From Paramecium tetraurelia (taxonomy: Eukaryota > Ciliophora > Oligohymenophorea > Peniculida > Parameciidae): a stretch of 64,000 nt of DNA. Location: NCBI RefSeq assembly GCF_000165425.1, contig NW_001799622.1, positions 186,001-250,000 of the forward strand, read 5' to 3'. Of the stretch, positions 23,495-35,732 are shown piece by piece (position 1 is the stretch's first letter; each line of letters begins with the position of its first letter). The notes under the pieces were generated by a model. It had not been told where the DNA came from, made no database searches, and worked only from the letters and a program-made list of their open reading frames with translations. The translations under genes and the position numbers were made by a program.

Positions 23495-24540
23495 ATGAAG
23501 AAATATACAAAATATTTGGTGGAAATACCAACTCATGAATATTAAGAGAAGAAGGTCTATTATGTCATAAAAGTAACAAATTTAGAGACAAATGATTTCA
23601 AGGAAGTAAAGAAACGATATTCTGAACTTGAATCAATTCACTATAAAATTTTGGAATGGATCAACATTTTCAAAATTAGAATCCCTTAGTTATAATTTCC
23701 AAAAAAAAAAATTTTTTTTCTCAGCACTAATCTATCGGAAGAGAGTGTTAATAAGCGTGTATTTTCATTGATTAATGTAAGAGAGCTGAATTATAAAAAT
23801 ATTTTAATGATGTCTTCTCACATCCTGAATTGCAAAGTTTGGGTTTAATTGAGGACTTCATTCCTGTGACTAAAAACAGAAAACCGCTTGATTAGAGTCA
23901 AATATCTCAAATTCCTAATAATTAATGGTCAGAAATAGAGGCATTAAAGAAATCTTACTTAGCCAAACATGAAAATCAGGTTTTTTCATTACCCATAGTA
24001 AAGCCCCAACAACAAATTAAGTAAAATATATATTCTACATTTATTTAGATAGTAATACACTTTTAAGTTTGGCGAGCATGGTTTTTTTGATAATTCAGCA
24101 ATCTACACAATTGAAATCACTGATCATTATGCTAATAAGAGTTGGAAATTCAATCAAAGATACCAGGATTTGAAGGAAAACCATAGATAATTGAGGAAAA
24201 TCTAGAATTCATTTGAACTACCAGAGTTCCCTCATAAAAAGGTCATTAGTTCCATGGATAATACTGATTTAAAAGATAGAAAAACATAATTAGAAGTCTA
24301 TTTGAATTCAATATTTAAGTACGCTTGTCATTCTACTAGCTTAGACATCATGATTTAGTTTCAAGCAATCTTATGATATTTTTTATTGCCAAAAGTCAAT
24401 TGGATGGGAATGAAATTGGATGTAGATCTAAAGGTCCATCATAAACAACATTAGAAAATTCAAGTATTATAAGCTAATCTAATATCTTGGATTAAAATGA
24501 TGACTTTGATCCTAAACAACCGAGAAAAATTACCTGTTGA
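23495..24540 (+). CDS. Tandem PX-domain protein
   Basis: PX domains bind phosphoinositides on endosomal membranes. First PX-like unit: YLVEIPTHEYQEKKVYYVIK, VKKRYSELESIHYKILEW and an IPQLQFPKKK loop. After a 23-nt intron and a linker, and another intron (28 nt, GTAAAATATA...TTTAG), the second unit reads IYTIEITDHYANKSWKF, NQRYQDLKENHRQL and FELPEFPHKK. The frame would meet TGA at 24374-24376. A 38-nt intron (GTTTCAAG...CAAAAG) or a 32-nt one just upstream removes it and gives a tail ILDQNDDFDPKQPRKITC ending at 24540. I prefer that model, but the C-terminus is uncertain. Likely a sorting-nexin-type membrane protein adaptor. Confidence 0.65.
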
Positions 24541-24600
24541 TGTTCTCCTACTTAATTTGTATTTATAATAAATTTAACAGTAATATAATTAAATATTCAA

Positions 24601-26570
24601 ATGAGCTACAATAGCAGAACTATTGATTTGATTCTCAAGGCCCAAGAACCAAATTAAAAGTAATTCACGACATTCCAACAATTCTTTAAATCCAATAACC
24701 CACCACCACTCTTATTTGAAAAAAACATTACTCCTAAGAATGTCAAAGCTTAGCGTTCCTTTTCTAATAAAACATAGGATTCAATCAAAGAAACAAAAAG
24801 AAAAAGCTTAAGTCAACTTAAATACCCTGAATACAGAATGTTGAAAATATATGCAAGAATCAAGCCAGGAGAATGCTAACTTAATTATGACAAGTAATCA
24901 ATTCTCATTGAAACTAACCCTTATAATTTTGATAGAGTATTTGAATAATCAGCTACATAGGTATATAAATAAATTATCAAAGGGTGATATTTTTGACATA
25001 GTGGCAAAATAGACAGTTGATGATTTTCTAAATAATATAAATGGGTGTTTAATAGCATACGGATAAACTGGAAGTGGAAAAACATTCACTATGTTTGGGG
25101 AATCCAGCAACCCTGGTATAGTTTTAAGAACATTCACGCATTTGTTTTCAAGAAATTAAGAAACAATTTATGTTTCCATTCTCGAAATCTACAAAGATCA
25201 CGTGTATGATCTTGTATCTGGTGTTTAAGATTTAAAATTGAAAGAGGACCTTTAATTAGGTTTCTATGTTGATGGATTAAAAAAAATTGTATCAATTTAG
25301 CTAATTTAATTTAGAAAGTTGACAAATTAGAAAGCTGTTAGGAATTACTTTAAATAGCTGAAGAAAACAGACATGTGGCTGAAACTAAATTGAACGCTCT
25401 TAGTAGTAGAAGTCATTTGATCTTGACTATTTAAATGGGAAAAACAAAGCTTCATTTAGTTGATTTAGCAGGGAGTGAAAAGGTTAATAAAACTGGGGCA
25501 ATTGGTGAAACATTGTAGGAAGCAAAAAAAATTAATTATTCATTGTCATGTTTAGGACATGTTATCCAATGTTTATCATAGGGATAGGATCACATTCCAT
25601 ATAGGGATTCTAAACTTACTAAATTGTTAATGGACAGTCTATAAGCAGATTGCAGAACATCAATTGTAATTAAATATATATGAGGTTGTAGATTGTGACT
25701 CTCTCTCCTGAAAGTAAAAATTAGGATGAAACTGTTTCGTCTTTAAAGTTTGCTTAGAGGGCTAGGTTTATTAAGAAGGAAATTAGAATTGCAACCCAGA
25801 AAAAAACATATAGAGATTTAGAATTGGAAATCACTCAACTTAAATAGGAACTATTGGAAACTAAATAAAGAATGAGTTAGACGAGTTCAGTTTCATAGTT
25901 TCAATGTCGATACACTACTGATTCTGAAATCCCATGCACTGAGAGTTTGAGATTAACTTATAGAAGCATGACTAATGAAAACAAGGAAAATTATTTGCCT
26001 AATCTCAAAACTTAAGAAAATAATACTTAGTTAGAATTAGAAAATAAGATCAATTAAATTTTGGTTGAATTACAGGGATTGAACAAAGAGTAGAGTCTTG
26101 ATAATGTGAAAAGATAGGTTGCTAAAATAAATGAATTAACTATTGACATGAAGAAAACCTATAAAGTTTTAGTTAGTACTCAAGGCTTGAATAATAACTA
26201 GTTACAAATTCAAAGTCAATTTATTGAAACTTAACAAGAACAAAATAAGTAGTTACAGAAGATTGCTGAATAAATATCTAGTATGGATTCTAGCAAACCA
26301 AGTTTCAATATAGCTATCAATAATATGATTAAGAATCTTTAATAATAATAGAAATAGAACATTGAGGATATGTAATCTAAATTAGAAAAGGTGTATTATG
26401 ATATTAAAAAAAATACAACTGTTTAAGACTATAATTTAAATCATTTAGCATTGAAATTAGTTGCATCTCCGAATAGATAACAATAATAATAACAATAACA
26501 ATAAATTAAAAGATCTTAATCAAAAACAAATATAAATCCTTCTGTTAAGTATTTAAAAAATAAAAAATGA
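24601..26570 (+). CDS. Kinesin motor protein, kinesin-1-like
   Basis: Motor protein with an 85-residue N-terminal extension before the motor (YRMLKIYARIKPGECQLNYD). It carries the P-loop CLIAYGQTGSGKTFTMFG (Gln encoded by TAA), switch I ENRHVAETKLNALSSRSHL, switch II LHLVDLAGSEK, and NYSLSCLGHVIQCLSQ with IPYRDSKLTKLL. Switch I resembles kinesin heavy chain. Introns (22 nt near 24960, 26 nt near 25290, 25 nt near 25665) keep frame. The tail, about 230 residues, is coiled coil ending in a poly-Gln and basic segment (QQQQQQQQQIKRSQSK). It is far shorter than the kinesin-12 gene in this window and is probably a different class, so the two are not tandem copies. Confidence 0.85.
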
Positions 26571-26604
26571 TTATAATTAATCCATATATAATACTATAAT
26601 AAGA

Positions 26605-27762
26605 TCATTTAGTCTTTCCATTTAACTTGAGCTCTTTTCTGACAATCCTTGAAAATGGTCCCATGTATCCATCAAATATGTAAGCCAAAATAGCTAAAGT
26701 GTAATTTGTATGATATGGTAATTAATCGTAGAATTCAGGAGCAATCTTTTTAACTAAAGGCAATCTTGACCAAGGAATGTTTGGAAAATCGTGATGTTCG
26801 GTATGATATCCCAAATTTAAAATTAAAAAGTTGGCAATTCCGAGATAATTATATGTTTCTAATCTATTGATGAATTCATAATGTTCAGTGATCAGATGGG
26901 CAGCCAGAGGATGAATACTAATGGATATTTATTAAATCGTTACCTCAATCCAAAATAGGTTGAAAGTATTAACCATCCCAAAGCAGATGGTCCCATGTAA
27001 ATGTAAATCAAAGAATTTGAAATGATTATTGATACTAGGTTTAATATCTCATATTTATTTGGTACCAAGGGTCTGATAAACATAGGTCTAAGTGAATAGA
27101 ATAAGGGCAAAAAAAGCATAAACAAAAATTTAAGGAGAGGTCCTTTTACGTGATCTATCTCCCATTAGGATGGCAAATCAGGATCTAAATCAGGTAAATT
27201 CATAAATGTGTGATGATCTGAATGATATCTTATAAAATAAAAAATATTTTTACCTTCCAAAAGTAATTGCGGATGGAACTCCCTGACCAAAATTTAAAAA
27301 GATGGCCATCAATTTATTGTACTACATACTCTCAAAGCACAAGTAATGTGTAAAATCATGCATTAAAGCATGCAGAGCATGGCTCAATACTGCTCCGATG
27401 CAGTATGATGAAACTAGATACCACAACCAATTTGTGGTTGCAAAGAAGTTTATACACCAAAATTGAGCCAACACAATGCCAACTCCAAGCCATGCAGACA
27501 TTAGATCGGGGCCAAAAAGAATTTTAATTTCTGGGTGTTTTTAGAGTATTTGCTTTCTTCTTATCGCATGTGGTTCATCATGACCTAGTCAATATATCAT
27601 GTAAATCATACCCATTATATGAAAATAAGACATATTTTTTTCAAAATTTGTATTGGCGAAAATTGATTCCTTATAGGAGGAATGCCCATTTCTCTTTTCT
27701 TGCTCCTTGAGAAGCTCGGGTTAATTTGAATCTTCTAATAATCCCTGTGGGTTAAGGAACAT
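26605..27762 (-). CDS. Sphingolipid delta-4 desaturase (DEGS1-like)
   Basis: Di-iron ER enzyme that introduces the 4,5 double bond of the sphingoid base in ceramide. The DES1 start is recognisable: GHDEPHAIRRKQILQKHPEI with FGPDLMSAW. The three His boxes are present: HALMHDFTH, RYHSDHHTF and GYHTEHHDFPNIPW. Membrane segments lie between them (LGVGIVLAQFWCINFF; NLVSIIISNSLIYIYMG). Three introns of 27, 25 and 26 nt restore frame, leaving exactly 360 codons including stop, close to the usual 320-350 residues plus a short N-terminal extension. The C-terminus ends with basic residues. Substrate is inferred from the family. Confidence 0.9.
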
Positions 27763-28376
27763 TGTAGGTAATAATTATTAAAATATATGAATTTTTGATT
27801 TTGGATATTTGCTTTAATAATATTATTTGTCAAATCATAATATAATTTATTAAATTAATACACGAGTAATATTAATACGAACTATTATTAAAAAAAAAAT
27901 CTAATATATAAGGATCGAACTAATGGTCATTCTTAAACCATACACGCTATTATTCATTATGTATGGTTTGAATAAAATGTCGTTGTTAAAAGGAGATAGT
28001 CAAATATCCTTCACCTTTGCATTCAAAAATACTTATGAGTCCATGTATTGTTTTAAATAAGAGTTATTAATACTCACAATAAGAATAAGCAATGATCATC
28101 TTCAAACAGAGTTGATTCATTCTTAAAGTGTGAAATAATTAATATAAATAATATTTGAATGATATTATAATATTAAAAAAGTTGGGAAAATTTGGAATTT
28201 ATTAACATAAAAGTGCTTAATTGGTATGAGAATACAGAGAAAAGCATTCGCTAACTTAATATTAATTCATTTTTACGATATTTTATTAATTTATATAAAA
28301 ATGCTTAATTTGAATGATTAATTTAGTAATAAATATAATTTATCTATCGATTATCTAATTGAATTTTATTATAATA
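27763..28376. other. Intergenic with a perfect 10-bp inverted repeat
   Basis: About 610 bases between two minus-strand genes, with no coding frame of interest. It contains AAACCATACA (27935-27944) and its exact complement TGTATGGTTT (27960-27969), separated by 15 bases. The repeat may fold in RNA or simply be a binding site; function unknown. Confidence 0.5.
27935..27969. repeat. Inverted repeat, 10-bp arms, 15-base loop
   Basis: Arms AAACCATACA and TGTATGGTTT are exactly complementary. It lies upstream of the desaturase gene start by about 170 bases. Confidence 0.7.
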
Positions 28377-30984
28377 TCAAGCTTTTTAAGCAGATGATAA
28401 TAGACTTAATTTTTATTGAATTGACTTAATGTAAAGTGCATCTACTTCTGATGCCTTTTCTACTGCTTTTAGTGGTTTTGTAGTCCAAGAAGCCTCTACT
28501 ATCTATAATATAATATTATAATTTACAGATTCCATGCTTTTAGTTTACTTGTCTAATTTGTTGACTTGGTCTGCTTTTCTTTTTAAGTAGCTTTCTTGTT
28601 AAGATGATTCACCATTAGTTTTATCATCAATAAACTATTATGATAATGTCAAAATATTACTTTTTTTTTAATTTTGTCAACTTTTTAATTATGCAATGCT
28701 AATTTCTTTCTTCTTAACTCTTCTTTTTATTCATCGTCTAAATTATCTAAATTGACAACTTTTCTTGGTGTTGACTCAAGGCCTTCCTCTCTCTTTCGTC
28801 TATCTTCTTCTTTTTTTCTTTCTTCTTCCTTGATTTTTTCTTCTTTTTCTAATCTTTCCTTTTCTCTTCTTTCTTCTCTTTCTTTTTTAGCTTATTACAA
28901 AACTTCTTATAAATAATCATGTCGCTCAAGCTAAACGATAATGTATTAAAATTACAGTTCCTAAGGTTTAATTTTTCACAATTTTTGGAGTAGAAGTGAT
29001 TTATGGCAATTCTAACTTCTTTTTCTTCTTTTATTCTTGTAGTAATTTTAATTGTTTTTCTCTCTCTTCTTTTTCTAACTCAAGAGCCTTTTGATGTAAT
29101 TCTCTAAATTCTTTTAGATATTCCTTTCCTTTTTATTTGGCTAAGGATTCCCTCATATTCATAATCAAATTCTTCTTTTTTTTTCTTATCTTCTTCTTTC
29201 TATTTACTCAATATGATTGATTATTCAAGGTCCTTTTTAGTCTTTTCTTATAATTTTAAAAATCTCTCCTTTTCTTTTTCTTTAAATTCTTTTTCTCTTT
29301 ATTATCTGGCTTCTTCTTCTCTTTGGTAGATTTCAAACTCAGGTTCCTTTTCTTATTCTTTGTCATTTTTTTTGACCATTCTAATATATCTTTCGGGATG
29401 GATTGTTTTATCCCTTTAAACAAGTAATTCTTCCTCTTTTTCTTTATCTTTTTGGATTTTAATGGTTTCTTTAACTTTTTTATCATAATTTATGACTTTT
29501 GATTTTTTTTCTTTGGCTTAATTAATCAAGGTTTCTTTAGGAATAACAGAGATATCATCAAGAGATTTATTAACTCTAGACTCTTACAATAACCATAATT
29601 TGGAATCAAAACTTGCATTAACATTTTAACTATATTTACCAGCTTCTAAACCTAATTTCTCAAGTGCTTTCATTCTTTTTTCTTCGTATTCTCTCCTCTT
29701 CATTTTGAGTTTCTTTAAATATTCCTTCATGTGGTCCTCATATTCTTAATTATAAAATTCATTCTTTTCCATTCTCATTTTTCTCTCTTGATTAACAATT
29801 TATTGTTATTTTTGTATCTTTTTATTATACTTATCTAAAACTCTCATATATAGAGGCTATTCGATTTCAATTTTCTTTGGTGGATGTAAGATTTTACTAT
29901 TAGGAGATGCACTCTTGGGTCTAATCTTTTTCTTCTTATCTTTTTTCTGACCTTCATTTTTATAGGGTTTCAATTTAACCTTAGGAATATCTACTGAGGC
30001 AATTAATGCTCTTTCCTTGTTCATTTTTGATAATTTGTCATTCAAACTCTTAAAATACTCGTCTTCCATCTTATCCATTTTTTCGAGTCGCTGCTTTTAT
30101 TTAGCCTTCAGATCTTCTATATTTTCTCTCAATTTAGTATGTAACTGTTCTTTTAATTATTATCTATAAAATAGTATGAATAATGATTACGTTTTGAAAG
30201 CATCTTCTTATTTTTTCCTTTCTTCTTCTTCCTTCTCCCTCTTCTCTTTCTCACTCAATATCTTATTAGTTTTTTCTCTTCTTGTCTTAGCTTCATTTTG
30301 GATCTTCTAAACTGTCTCTTGGGCTTATTGTTACTTGTTCAGATTCTCCTCTTGCATATACAATTTGAGAGTGGGCTGACTGTAGGCACTATAAGCGTTG
30401 TTGATTTTCTGACTTTTGAGAGTTTTCAATTCAGTATCAACATTTTATAGTTTGGTTTGCAATTAATCCTTTTCCTTTTCGACAATCAAGACCTTTTTAT
30501 CCATCATATGTCCTTCAACATAATTGTATTTGGAATTCTTATAAAAATATTAACTTGTAATTTACTTCTAATTGTAAGACTCCTTTACGAATTGCATTCA
30601 GGATTTTATCTTCAACTCTTTCAGCATTTCTTAATGATAGCTAAGAATAGGATAAGAAATAACCTTTTGAGAAATGGAATCTTACTTATTTTTGAGAGTT
30701 TCAAAATACTTATTTTAAAAGTCCATCATAGTTTGCTTCATCTTTTAGATGTGATCCTACATGCCATAAAATAGAAAAATTACTATATCATTTGTTGAAG
30801 CCTTGACAGTTTCTTTTTTTGGTGGAGATGCCTAAGCAGTTTTGGGTTGTTGAATTGGCTGTTGTTATTATGGTTATTGTTATTTTTAATCATTTGGTTT
30901 ACCAGTGCTTTTTGGAGGGTCTTTGGCAGGAGGTTGTTATTGTGGCTATTATTTTGTTGGTGGTGCTGCGGGATTTTATTTCAT
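28377..30984 (-). CDS. Lys/Glu-rich coiled-coil protein
   Basis: The N-terminus is a Gln/Pro-rich disordered stretch (MKQNPAAPPTKQQPQQQPPA). Several introns follow: 27 nt near 30770, 23 nt near 30640, 28 nt near 30540 and 27 nt near 30180. The body is a nearly continuous charged coiled coil (ERKKEEDRRKREE type), with a basic patch KKDKKKKIRPKSASPNSK about two-thirds in. The C-terminus after a 26-nt and a roughly 45-nt intron is IVEASWTTKPLKAVEKASEV... ending SSAQKA. I recognise no family. Composition suggests a basal-body, axonemal or cortical structural protein, by inference only. Confidence 0.75.
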
Positions 30985-31021
30985 TATTTATAAATATTAA
31001 TTGCACATTTTTGCATATAAA

Positions 31022-31231
31022 TCAATAACAATTCTTCGCAAATCTAGCATAAGTTTCATCAAGATTGCCCTTCATATTTTAATCAATCGTCCATTGTCTT
31101 TAACATGAGTCTGATGTCACAACACTCAGGCCAGCCTGAATCATCCAATGAATAGGCACAACCACGATTAGAAGTGTAAGGATGGTCATTATGAGAGTTT
31201 TGGTTTCCTTTATTTTGAGTTCGTAATACAT
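31022..31231 (-). CDS. Small single-pass membrane protein
   Basis: An intronless frame of 69 residues: MYYELKIKETKTLIMTILTL, then hydrophobic LIVVVPIHWMIQAGL, then a polar tail with SDSCQRQWTIDQNMKGN and ETYARFAKNCY. It has one clear membrane helix, with a polar C-terminus containing two Cys. It lies between the coiled-coil gene start (30984) and the carboxypeptidase stop (31312), on the same strand. The size and layout resemble small organellar or secretory-pathway membrane subunits, but I do not recognise a family. The composition is too balanced for a random frame. Confidence 0.5.
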
Positions 31232-31311
31232 ATGTCAGCAATGCTTTTGATGTTGAGCCTATTATTTTTATTAATTTGAATTAACAAATATTTTAATAAC
31301 ACCATATAAAT

Positions 31312-32752
31312 TCAAAAAGCCTATCCAAACAAAGTCTGATTTAATAAATAGAATGCACCTATCCTCTCGTTCTGTGGCACCATATGTCCAGCTCCCCTCA
31401 CAGTAACAAATCTCAATTTGTTCGAGTATCCTTGAGTATACCCTCCCAGCTAGTTGTTCTTTACATAATAGGGTCTCCACTCTTCAGTGATGGACAAATT
31501 TAATGTTTACAATGCTATAAACCATCTCAATAAAAACTCATTACTTTGCAATGTATCTAGCCAAGGAACCACGCTATCAGCATCTCCGTTGTATAATAGA
31601 ATGGTATAGAGATCATAATTGATTACTTCCTAGAGTACCTTCATAACTAGAGGAGGATCAGACACATATTTAAACTATTTGTTGTGATATCTGGAACACA
31701 TAAACCATTATATACTTTCATCCACATGGAGATACGTTTTAATTTAAATGTCATTCAAATAATTTTAAATATTGTCTATTTACACACATGGTACTCCTAA
31801 TTCATGATTGGTAACTTGAATAATGTTGTCATCGTGAATTAACATGAATTGTTTCATTTCTGAGAGCCACTCCTACTCATCTTCAACTTCTTTCTCTTCA
31901 TAATAACAATACCCATAAATATCATATGGATTAATTCTCTTTGTTATTCTCCAAGCATTCGAATTAACATCCTTACAATCTTCAGATGTCACATTCTTCT
32001 CACAAGCAGAAATATCAAAATTTGGAGGCAACAATTAATGTTACTTTTAATATACCAACTACGAAATTGGAAGATGTGTTAGGTTTGTTATTCCGTTCCC
32101 AATCATCATTCCCTGTAAATTTATGACAGCCACTTCTAAATCATTAAATTTCTTTATCTTTTATGCAAGCAATGGAATATATGCTCCTGCATAACTTTCA
32201 CCTGCCAACCACAATGGATTCTTTTAATATTCAGGATAATTGCTGTAAAATTCCTGTAATACTTTTAAATTGTGATCTGCTGTTTACGAATCATTGAATG
32301 TTATGTTCAGGGGATTATGTGAAAAACCCACTCCACTTGGACTTTCCAAAAATAATAAATGTGCTACTCTATTCCAAGATTACTCATTGTATGATAAACT
32401 CTCATCATCATCATTCAAAAATACAAAAGGACCTATTTCTTGAAGAAATCCAATCATAGACGAACACCCTTTAATATAACTGATATCTTATTACCAGGTC
32501 CTCCATTTAACCACAAAACAAGAGGTACACTATTATCCTTATTGTTAAGCTAACTCTGAACAAAAACATAGTGAAATGATTAGTTGCTATCAGTTATCGA
32601 TAAATAGCCTGAGAATATTGAAAAATTAAAATCTTTCATATCAAATGGCTATCCAAAATTGATGATGATAATTTTACAGGTAAATAAGTCACCAAGTCTT
32701 CAATTTACAATCCGAAAATATGAACAACTGTTGAAATTAGAATAAAAATCAT
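31312..32752 (-). CDS. Serine carboxypeptidase (peptidase S10)
   Basis: Lysosomal or secreted exopeptidase that removes C-terminal residues at acidic pH. It has a signal peptide (MIFILISTVVHIFGLQ). The family motifs are VPLVLWLNGGPGCSSMIGFL, ESPSGVGFSHNP and WLAGESYAGAYIPLLA (catalytic Ser). LLYNGDADSVVPWLDT gives the catalytic Asp, and FVTVRGAGHMVPQNER the catalytic His. Two introns restore frame: 29 nt near residue 25, and 26 nt (GTAATAAGATATCAGTTATATTAAAG) inside the GPG-CSS motif. The triad is complete, so the enzyme is probably active. N-glycosylation sequons (NITF, NVTS, NLTH) fit a secretory protein. Confidence 0.92.
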
Positions 32753-33102
32753 AAATTTTTATGATTATTTATTTATGTTTTGATATTACACTAAAGTAAA
32801 ACACTGTAATTTTAATATAATCTTTTTCACATTTTCAGAAATATTCAAATACACTATTCTAATATAAATATATATTAATTAGATACTATTGAGTAAAATT
32901 AATGATTAAATTTTGTAGTTTATATGATATTCAAAATATTGATGATTTTTGATAAACATTTCAATATCAATCATCTAAGTGAGTTATCTATTAATTTAAA
33001 AAATAAATATTAACTAGAGGAATAAGATATAAATATGATTATAGAGTGGAGATAAATTAGTAATTTCAAAAAAAGACTGGTTTTTTTTATAAGATTTTTT
33101 AA
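32753..33102. other. Intergenic, promoter side of the carboxypeptidase
   Basis: About 350 AT-rich bases without a coding frame of note. It is upstream of the carboxypeptidase start and of the small plus-strand frame at 33103. Confidence 0.5.
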
Positions 33103-33387
33103 ATGAGAAATTATAAGCAATTTAATTTTTCAACTAATATGATTTAGAGCTCTACAATTAACACAATCAAGGCAATCAAGGCAAATCCAGCTAATAAAAA
33201 TTTGAATTCTTCAAAAAATCAGAGCATTATTAAGCTTATTTTCATTAAGAATGATTTTGGTAGTTTTTGTAATTACCTAAATTCAAATTATAATTATTTG
33301 ATAAGGATAAAGAACAAACTTATAAATTAAGTTATTAATAAATCATCTTTAATATAAAAAATTGACCAAGTTGATAAAAATGAATGA
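33103..33387 (+). CDS. Small hypothetical ORF
   Basis: 94 codons without an intron: MRNYKQFNFSTNMIQSSTIN, then a Lys/Asn-rich stretch and IIKLIFIKNDFGSFCNYL. It ends 8 bases before the stop of the convergent CWC21 gene. Nothing recognisable. It may be real because its 5' half is not simple sequence, but chance cannot be excluded in this code. Confidence 0.3.
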
Positions 33388-33394
33388 TCTATAC

Positions 33395-34116
33395 TCATTT
33401 TTTATGCTTCTTAGACTTTTTTTCTTTTCTTCTACTTCTACTACGACTCTCTTCTTTCTTGACATCTTTCTCCTAAGCTTCTTTTATTTACTATTGTTAT
33501 TGTGCAAGTTCTTTTAATTTCTTTTTTTCTGCTTTTTTTTTTTCTTTCAACTAAATTAAACGTTCTGCTTTTCTCATTTCTCTTTCAACTTTTCTTTCCA
33601 GTCTTGTTTTCTCTTCTGCATCAAAATCAAATGCTGTTCCAGGCTTAAATTAATCTTTATCTATTCCAAATGCATCTCCAATTTTTTTCTCTTACTCTTC
33701 TTTCCTCTAAGTCTTAATGTGAGTGTCAGCAACATGACTAAACATATTATAAAATCTTACTCTAATTAATACTCCCCCTTATTTAACATATCTTTCAATT
33801 TATCCTCCAATCTTTAAATTCTCTATTTAATTTCTTCTTCTGCAATTCCTCTTGCTTCCAATTCCTCTTATAATGTAATTTTTTTCAACTCTATATCTCT
33901 TTTCATCTCATGTAAAATAATTTCTGGATTTGCTTTCTTTCTTGCCTAAATAACATTTTCCTAAATTTTATTAAAAATAATTTTTACTTTCATAGCCTTA
34001 ATTTCTTTAAGAAATTCATCTTGCTTTCGTGTTGGTTTTATATGAGCTAGGTTTTTTTACACATACCCAGAGGTACCACTACCTCTAGGAGTCATTAAAC
34101 CAATATTATTATACAT
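33395..34116 (-). CDS. CWC21/SRRM2-type spliceosome protein (cwf21 domain)
   Basis: The N-terminus MYNNIGLMTPRGSGTSGYVQ is the signature of yeast Cwc21 and human SRRM2, which contact Prp8 and Snu114 in the activated spliceosome. The cwf21 helix follows after a 27-nt intron (EIILHEMKRDIELKKITLQE, with EEEIKQRIQRLEDKL). After a 35-nt intron the rest is Lys/Glu-rich. It includes DAFGIDKDQFKPGTAFDFD and a C-terminal RS-like tail (KKEESRSRSRRKEKKSKK). The length of about 220 residues is closer to Cwc21 than to SRRM2. Confidence 0.85.
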
Positions 34117-34677
34117 AATAAATATATATTTTAAATATATAATTTTAATTACTTTTACTATGAATAAGAAAAATATTTAAAAAAAATTACTCATGTTTTT
34201 TTTATCTTCAGTTTTATTTTATTAAGCATCCAAATAAGATAAATGAATTTTTAGATATAAAATTTTTAAACCAAATTTTTCTAATTACATATACCTCAAA
34301 TTAAACCATATAACTTAGAGGATAAATTAAACTATATACATTTAAAAATCCTTACAATTTACAATATTTCAGAATGCGAGACATTAATTGTTTAAATCCT
34401 GAAAATATAATTTAAAAGATGTATGATATTATGAAGAAATCTAGAATTATATTTTTATATTTCGCCATGTAGAAAATTGTTAAAGTAAATTGTATGATTC
34501 TAAAAGTTTGCTGTAATCGACATATCCAAAAATAGAAATGTATTCACTTAATAATATTAAAACTGGAAGTTATGAATTATTAAAAACATTGACTAATATT
34601 AAGTTTCTGAGTTTTACACTTTTATTTAAATAGTTTGTATTCTGAATTTTATATATTTTCGAAAATTAATAATATAA
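34117..34677. other. Intergenic between divergent genes
   Basis: About 560 bases, very AT-rich, no frame worth reporting. Holds the promoters of the CWC21-like gene (-) and the Tubby gene (+). Confidence 0.5.
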
Positions 34678-35732
34678 ATGAATTAAAATTAAGAAGAGAA
34701 TTCAAGTGATGATGTAATATAATTTGAAGATAATGAAATAATAGATTTTAATAATATAGAATCAAATCATAGTCCCAAAGATTGCTAACCTTAAAAATAA
34801 GAACTCAAAAATGCTGACGAATCGATAAATTGTTCTCAATTGATGCTTATTCAGGTAAAGATAGATAATATTGCAGTAACAACCACCTCAAAAATAACAA
34901 TAAATGTAATAAATATAGAAATCCCCATAAACAACAATAAAAAATAAAAAGAATGACTGTCCTGAACTTTAGAAATTTAAGGACAATAATTATACTATTT
35001 TATAAAATTTATAAATTGACTTTAGCTTAGAATAATTTTTAACATCTCCTGCTCCTAAGGGTGGAATGATTTAATGTAGATTTTATAGAGCTTCTCCCAA
35101 GTTTACATTGTTTTTGGAATAATACAATAATATTTTATTAAATGCAGAGAAGAAATCCTTTTAAATAAAGAGCAGCTATAAAATTTTTGCAAAAGGAAAA
35201 AAAGAGGAATATCTAGGCAAAATCAAAGGAGATTTTAAGGGATTAAAATATCTTATATATGACAATGGAAAAACAGCAAAGAAATCAAAAGACATAAACT
35301 AATTAAGAAAAGAATTAGGAGTGGTCTATTATTAATCCTACGAAAAGAAGTTACGTTCAATTTAGGTACTACTTATATAATAATTAGTCATTCATTCCTT
35401 AAATAACCCCTAATGGATAAATGTATGAATTTAAGTGTCAGAAACCTTATACATCCATTGTCAATAGTTTAGATAATGTAATTGAACTAGTAAATAGAAA
35501 ACCTTAATGGATTCCTTCGTATAAAGCTTATGGATTAAATTTTTATGGTAGAATATTTACAAGTTCCGTAAAGAATTTCATTTTGACAGAAAGAGGAAGT
35601 GAAATCCCAGTATTGTTATTTGGTAAAAATGATGATAGAGAATTCGTACTTGATTTTTCATACCCATTAACTCCAGTTTAAGCATTCTGTATTGCACTTT
35701 CAAGCACAGATCATAAGATTGGGTGTAAATGA
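34678..35732 (+). CDS. Tubby-like protein
   Basis: Tubby C-terminal domains bind PI(4,5)P2 and help deliver membrane proteins to cilia. An acidic N-terminus (MNQNQEENSSDDVIQFEDNE) precedes the domain. The domain begins FLTSPAPKGGMIQCRFYRAS and continues through SQITPNGQMYEF-like strands. It ends with the canonical tail GRIFTSSVKNF, EFVLDFSYPLTPVQAFCIAL and SSTDHKIGCK at the very C-terminus. Two 22-nt introns restore frame; without them the gene is exactly 337 codons including stop. A ciliary trafficking role suits this organism but is inferred from the family. Confidence 0.9.

Noticed and set aside
24374..24376. In-frame TGA in the PX gene as selenocysteine or readthrough
   Set aside because: No CxxU or other Sec context and no SECIS; a 32- or 38-nt GT-AG intron removes it and yields a natural acidic C-terminus.
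27905..27970. Possible tRNA gene on the minus strand (AGTTCGATCC resembles a T-arm)
   Set aside because: The anticodon loop lacks U at position 33, the T-stem has a mismatch and no D-arm/acceptor pairing can be built; only a chance match.
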